Shown here: one piece after another, positions 5,401-6,122 of the stretch
Numbering within the stretch: the stretch's first letter is position 1
How the letters are laid out: the number at the start of each line of letters is the position of its first letter
Assembly: GCA_938003605.1 (NCBI GenBank)
Contig: CALKYD010000078.1
Coordinates: 1-6,122 of the forward strand
Length of the DNA: 6,122 nt
Reading direction: 5' to 3'
DNA from: an uncultured Sulfolobales archaeon
GTDB taxonomy: Archaea; Thermoproteota; Thermoprotei_A; Sulfolobales; Desulfurococcaceae
Translations under genes and position numbers: made by a program
Notes under the pieces: model-generated
Told to the model about the DNA's origin: nothing
Databases searched by the model: none
The model's input: only the letters and a program-made list of their open reading frames with translations

Positions 5401-6114
5401 GGAACTCATGAGGCCATAAGGCCCGTTCACCCTCTTGATTCAAGTGAAGTGGAGAAGGCTGTAGTTGAAGGATTGCTGTTTCTGCCCACCTACTTCACTG
5501 CAGCCCATAAGAAAGTTTACGACCTTATATTTAGGAGATTTATAGCTAGCCAGATGAGTGAAGCAGTAGTCCGCTTCATTAAGCTATCCACCCATATTCA
5601 CGGCAAATCAATGTGCTTGGAAGTGCCCGTAGAAGTAATTGTAGAAGGCTTTAACGTAGTTGAGCCCATTCACACCTACAGTTGGTTAATTGAGGAAGTA
5701 AGCCGTGGAATGCTTACGTTAAGGAGCGTCAAGCTACGTAAATCCTCTCTAGGCAAACTACTCGATCACGGGGGCCTCGTTAAGTTAATGAAGGCTAACG
5801 GTATTGGCAGGCCGAGCACATATGTGCCAACCATAGTTCAGATAAGGAGGCATGGCTACGTTGTTGAGTCTAAGTACAAGAAGTACCTCATTCCGACGAA
5901 AGCCGGGTTAGAGGTATTAAGCTACGTAGAATCAAGTTATCCAGAGCTAGTTACGGTAGAAGCTACAAGATACATGGAGGAGCTTATTGACGCTATTGCA
6001 GGCGGTGTAAAGGACTTTAGCGAAGCCCTTGAGTTAGCCATTAGTAGAGTGAGGTTACAGGGACTTGAGTTCGCCAACGCTGGCTCTGCAGAGGCTCAAG
6101 TCATTGGGAGTTAA
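2452..6114 (+). CDS. rgy: Reverse gyrase (helicase-like domain fused to type IA topoisomerase)
   Basis: ATP-dependent enzyme that introduces positive supercoils into DNA, the hallmark of hyperthermophiles. The 1220-residue chain is complete and close to the usual family length. N-terminal Cys4 zinc finger: C11, C14, C29, C32. Helicase-like half: Walker A APTGVGKTT at 90-98 (K96), DDVD at 197-200, SATG at 280-283, VRGID at 399-403 and QATGRTSR at 541-548, with the latch probably inserted in the second helicase domain after about 418. Topoisomerase half: VVESPTKAKTIAKFYG with E623, a second Cys4 finger (C704, C707, C717, C720), the TOPRIM acidic motif DPDAEGE at 750-756, and ITYHRTDS with catalytic Y946, which forms the 5'-phosphotyrosine link. 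THEAIRPVHP and GIGRPSTYVPTI (1117-1128) follow. No catalytic residue is missing. The TTG start follows AGGTG by 9 nt. Crenarchaeota often carry two copies; I cannot tell which type this is. Confidence 0.98.
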   Translation: MPVNPIYANLCPSCGGEVDAVSAASHGVCRKCLAGGAGGYSLSNYMDHLYKEMSEVEELFSSIVGGNGLWNIQKIWLKKLLKGDNVSIIAPTGVGKTTLLIAYALHATTKRNWKALFLTPTASLGRQVYDKLIEAAGKLSLNSRILFYDSSASKAERSEVLAKIVSGDYDVLILTNGLVSKRPELLKDKFFNLIAVDDVDAVLNKSKNIVKLLNALGYTDDVIDLAKKLVELRTRIYLSRRFRGTLDYTLREELGKYMDLENNLRKFKDRGARGQIVVASATGKLRGPYAAVMRELLELDVPCIATYGRDVTDSYTVVSREDLLSTLMDVVKEVGEGFIIYTSPHHPSRGLINVDELVNVIKASTGLRVAKATPGSVRKLINGLLDGVVGSASYYGVSVRGIDAPKTVKYVIFIGTPCFKVELSKALTNIKTLHRLLIYLNERGYNTGDRLTTLSNITRALSPGELRLVSLTLRGVVERSEVTNDRVLKALSCVEGEAKWVEEAITEILEREGKVLVGTMLISRSSGKPFVIVPDALTYIQATGRTSRMLNGAMTHGISVLIELEEFKELVKALSKRLEYIGIPPLRHLSEVDLTQELKKADSSRSNLNRGEMRVRSILLVVESPTKAKTIAKFYGEPSRRRIGGLFVYEVPAVIDGELIYLNIVATGGHIYDLTTDPLRGVYGVEYERSIDTYTPIYETIKRCRLCGVQFTNGSSCPKCGSRAIRDSIVVVNVLRKLGSEVDEVLISTDPDAEGEKIAYDVYMAVRAVNRNAHRVEFHEVTRNALERALKNKRSIDLSLVQAQIFRRVLDRLIGFKTSLELQSKYSKKWLGIGRVQAPALKWVVDSYNSWIHGRCYSIDLLLGKKPELRASICIKDGDEAKLFAEELLKRGSIEVLVEEIIDRKMHPKPPYTTDELISDASTLGIPAPTTMRIAQELFEGGLITYHRTDSVHVSSAGISIAEKYLESRGLRKFFTPRYWGAKGTHEAIRPVHPLDSSEVEKAVVEGLLFLPTYFTAAHKKVYDLIFRRFIASQMSEAVVRFIKLSTHIHGKSMCLEVPVEVIVEGFNVVEPIHTYSWLIEEVSRGMLTLRSVKLRKSSLGKLLDHGGLVKLMKANGIGRPSTYVPTIVQIRRHGYVVESKYKKYLIPTKAGLEVLSYVESSYPELVTVEATRYMEELIDAIAGGVKDFSEALELAISRVRLQGLEFANAGSAEAQVIGS

Positions 6115-6119
6115 GACCT

Positions 6120-6122
6120 ATG
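6120..6122 (+). CDS. Possible start codon of a following gene (first codon only)
   Basis: ATG ends exactly at the window edge, 5 nt after the reverse gyrase TAA. GGGAG at 6106-6110, inside the last codons of reverse gyrase, would be its SD with a 9-nt spacer. If real, the next gene is co-transcribed and possibly translationally coupled with reverse gyrase. Nothing can be said about its product. Confidence 0.35.

Noticed and set aside
2452..6114. Split or inactivated reverse gyrase
   Set aside because: One uninterrupted frame holds both zinc fingers, all helicase motifs, the TOPRIM acidic residues and the catalytic tyrosine. The internal Met near residue 613 is not evidence of a separate topoisomerase gene.
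1..6122. CRISPR array, insertion sequence or integrated element
   Set aside because: I saw no regularly spaced repeats, transposase, integrase or flanking target duplication. Composition and codon use look uniform across the genes.

Overview
The window reads as chromosomal DNA of a hyperthermophilic crenarchaeote (Thermoproteota). The evidence is a complete single-chain reverse gyrase, an Alba chromatin protein very close to the Sulfolobus type, a dUTPase of the archaeal branch of the dCTP deaminase family, archaeal TATA boxes about 26 bp before inferred transcription starts, and an AGGTG Shine-Dalgarno motif 8-9 nt before three of the starts. I cannot name the genus from sequence alone.

Layout, left to right. 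(1) 1-689, minus strand: the N-terminal 229 residues of a PiT-family phosphate permease that starts with TTG and runs off the left edge. (2) 690-962: a 273-nt non-coding stretch. It holds an 18-bp perfect dyad in the permease leader, a TATA element readable on both strands, and a hairpin-rich stretch of unknown nature. (3) 963-1436, minus: dut. (4) 1437-1673: back-to-back promoters for dut (minus) and for a C/D box guide RNA (plus, core 1562-1613). (5) 1674-1967, plus: a small winged-helix protein just downstream of the guide RNA. (6) 2003-2296, minus: alba, convergent with it. (7) 2297-2451: a compact divergent promoter region with short direct and inverted repeats. (8) 2452-6114, plus: reverse gyrase. 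An ATG at 6120 may start a further co-transcribed gene.

The theme is nucleic-acid maintenance at high temperature. Reverse gyrase adds positive supercoils, Alba coats and bridges DNA, dUTPase keeps uracil out of DNA, and the guide RNA would direct 2'-O-methylation of a structured RNA. alba and reverse gyrase share one regulatory region, so coordinated control of supercoiling and chromatin is plausible but unproven.

Most of the protein content is familiar. The most interesting material is non-coding: the C/D box sRNA with its own promoter, the palindrome in the phosphate permease leader, the unexplained hairpin-rich region, and the repeats between alba and reverse gyrase. I found no CRISPR array, insertion sequence, tRNA or rRNA.
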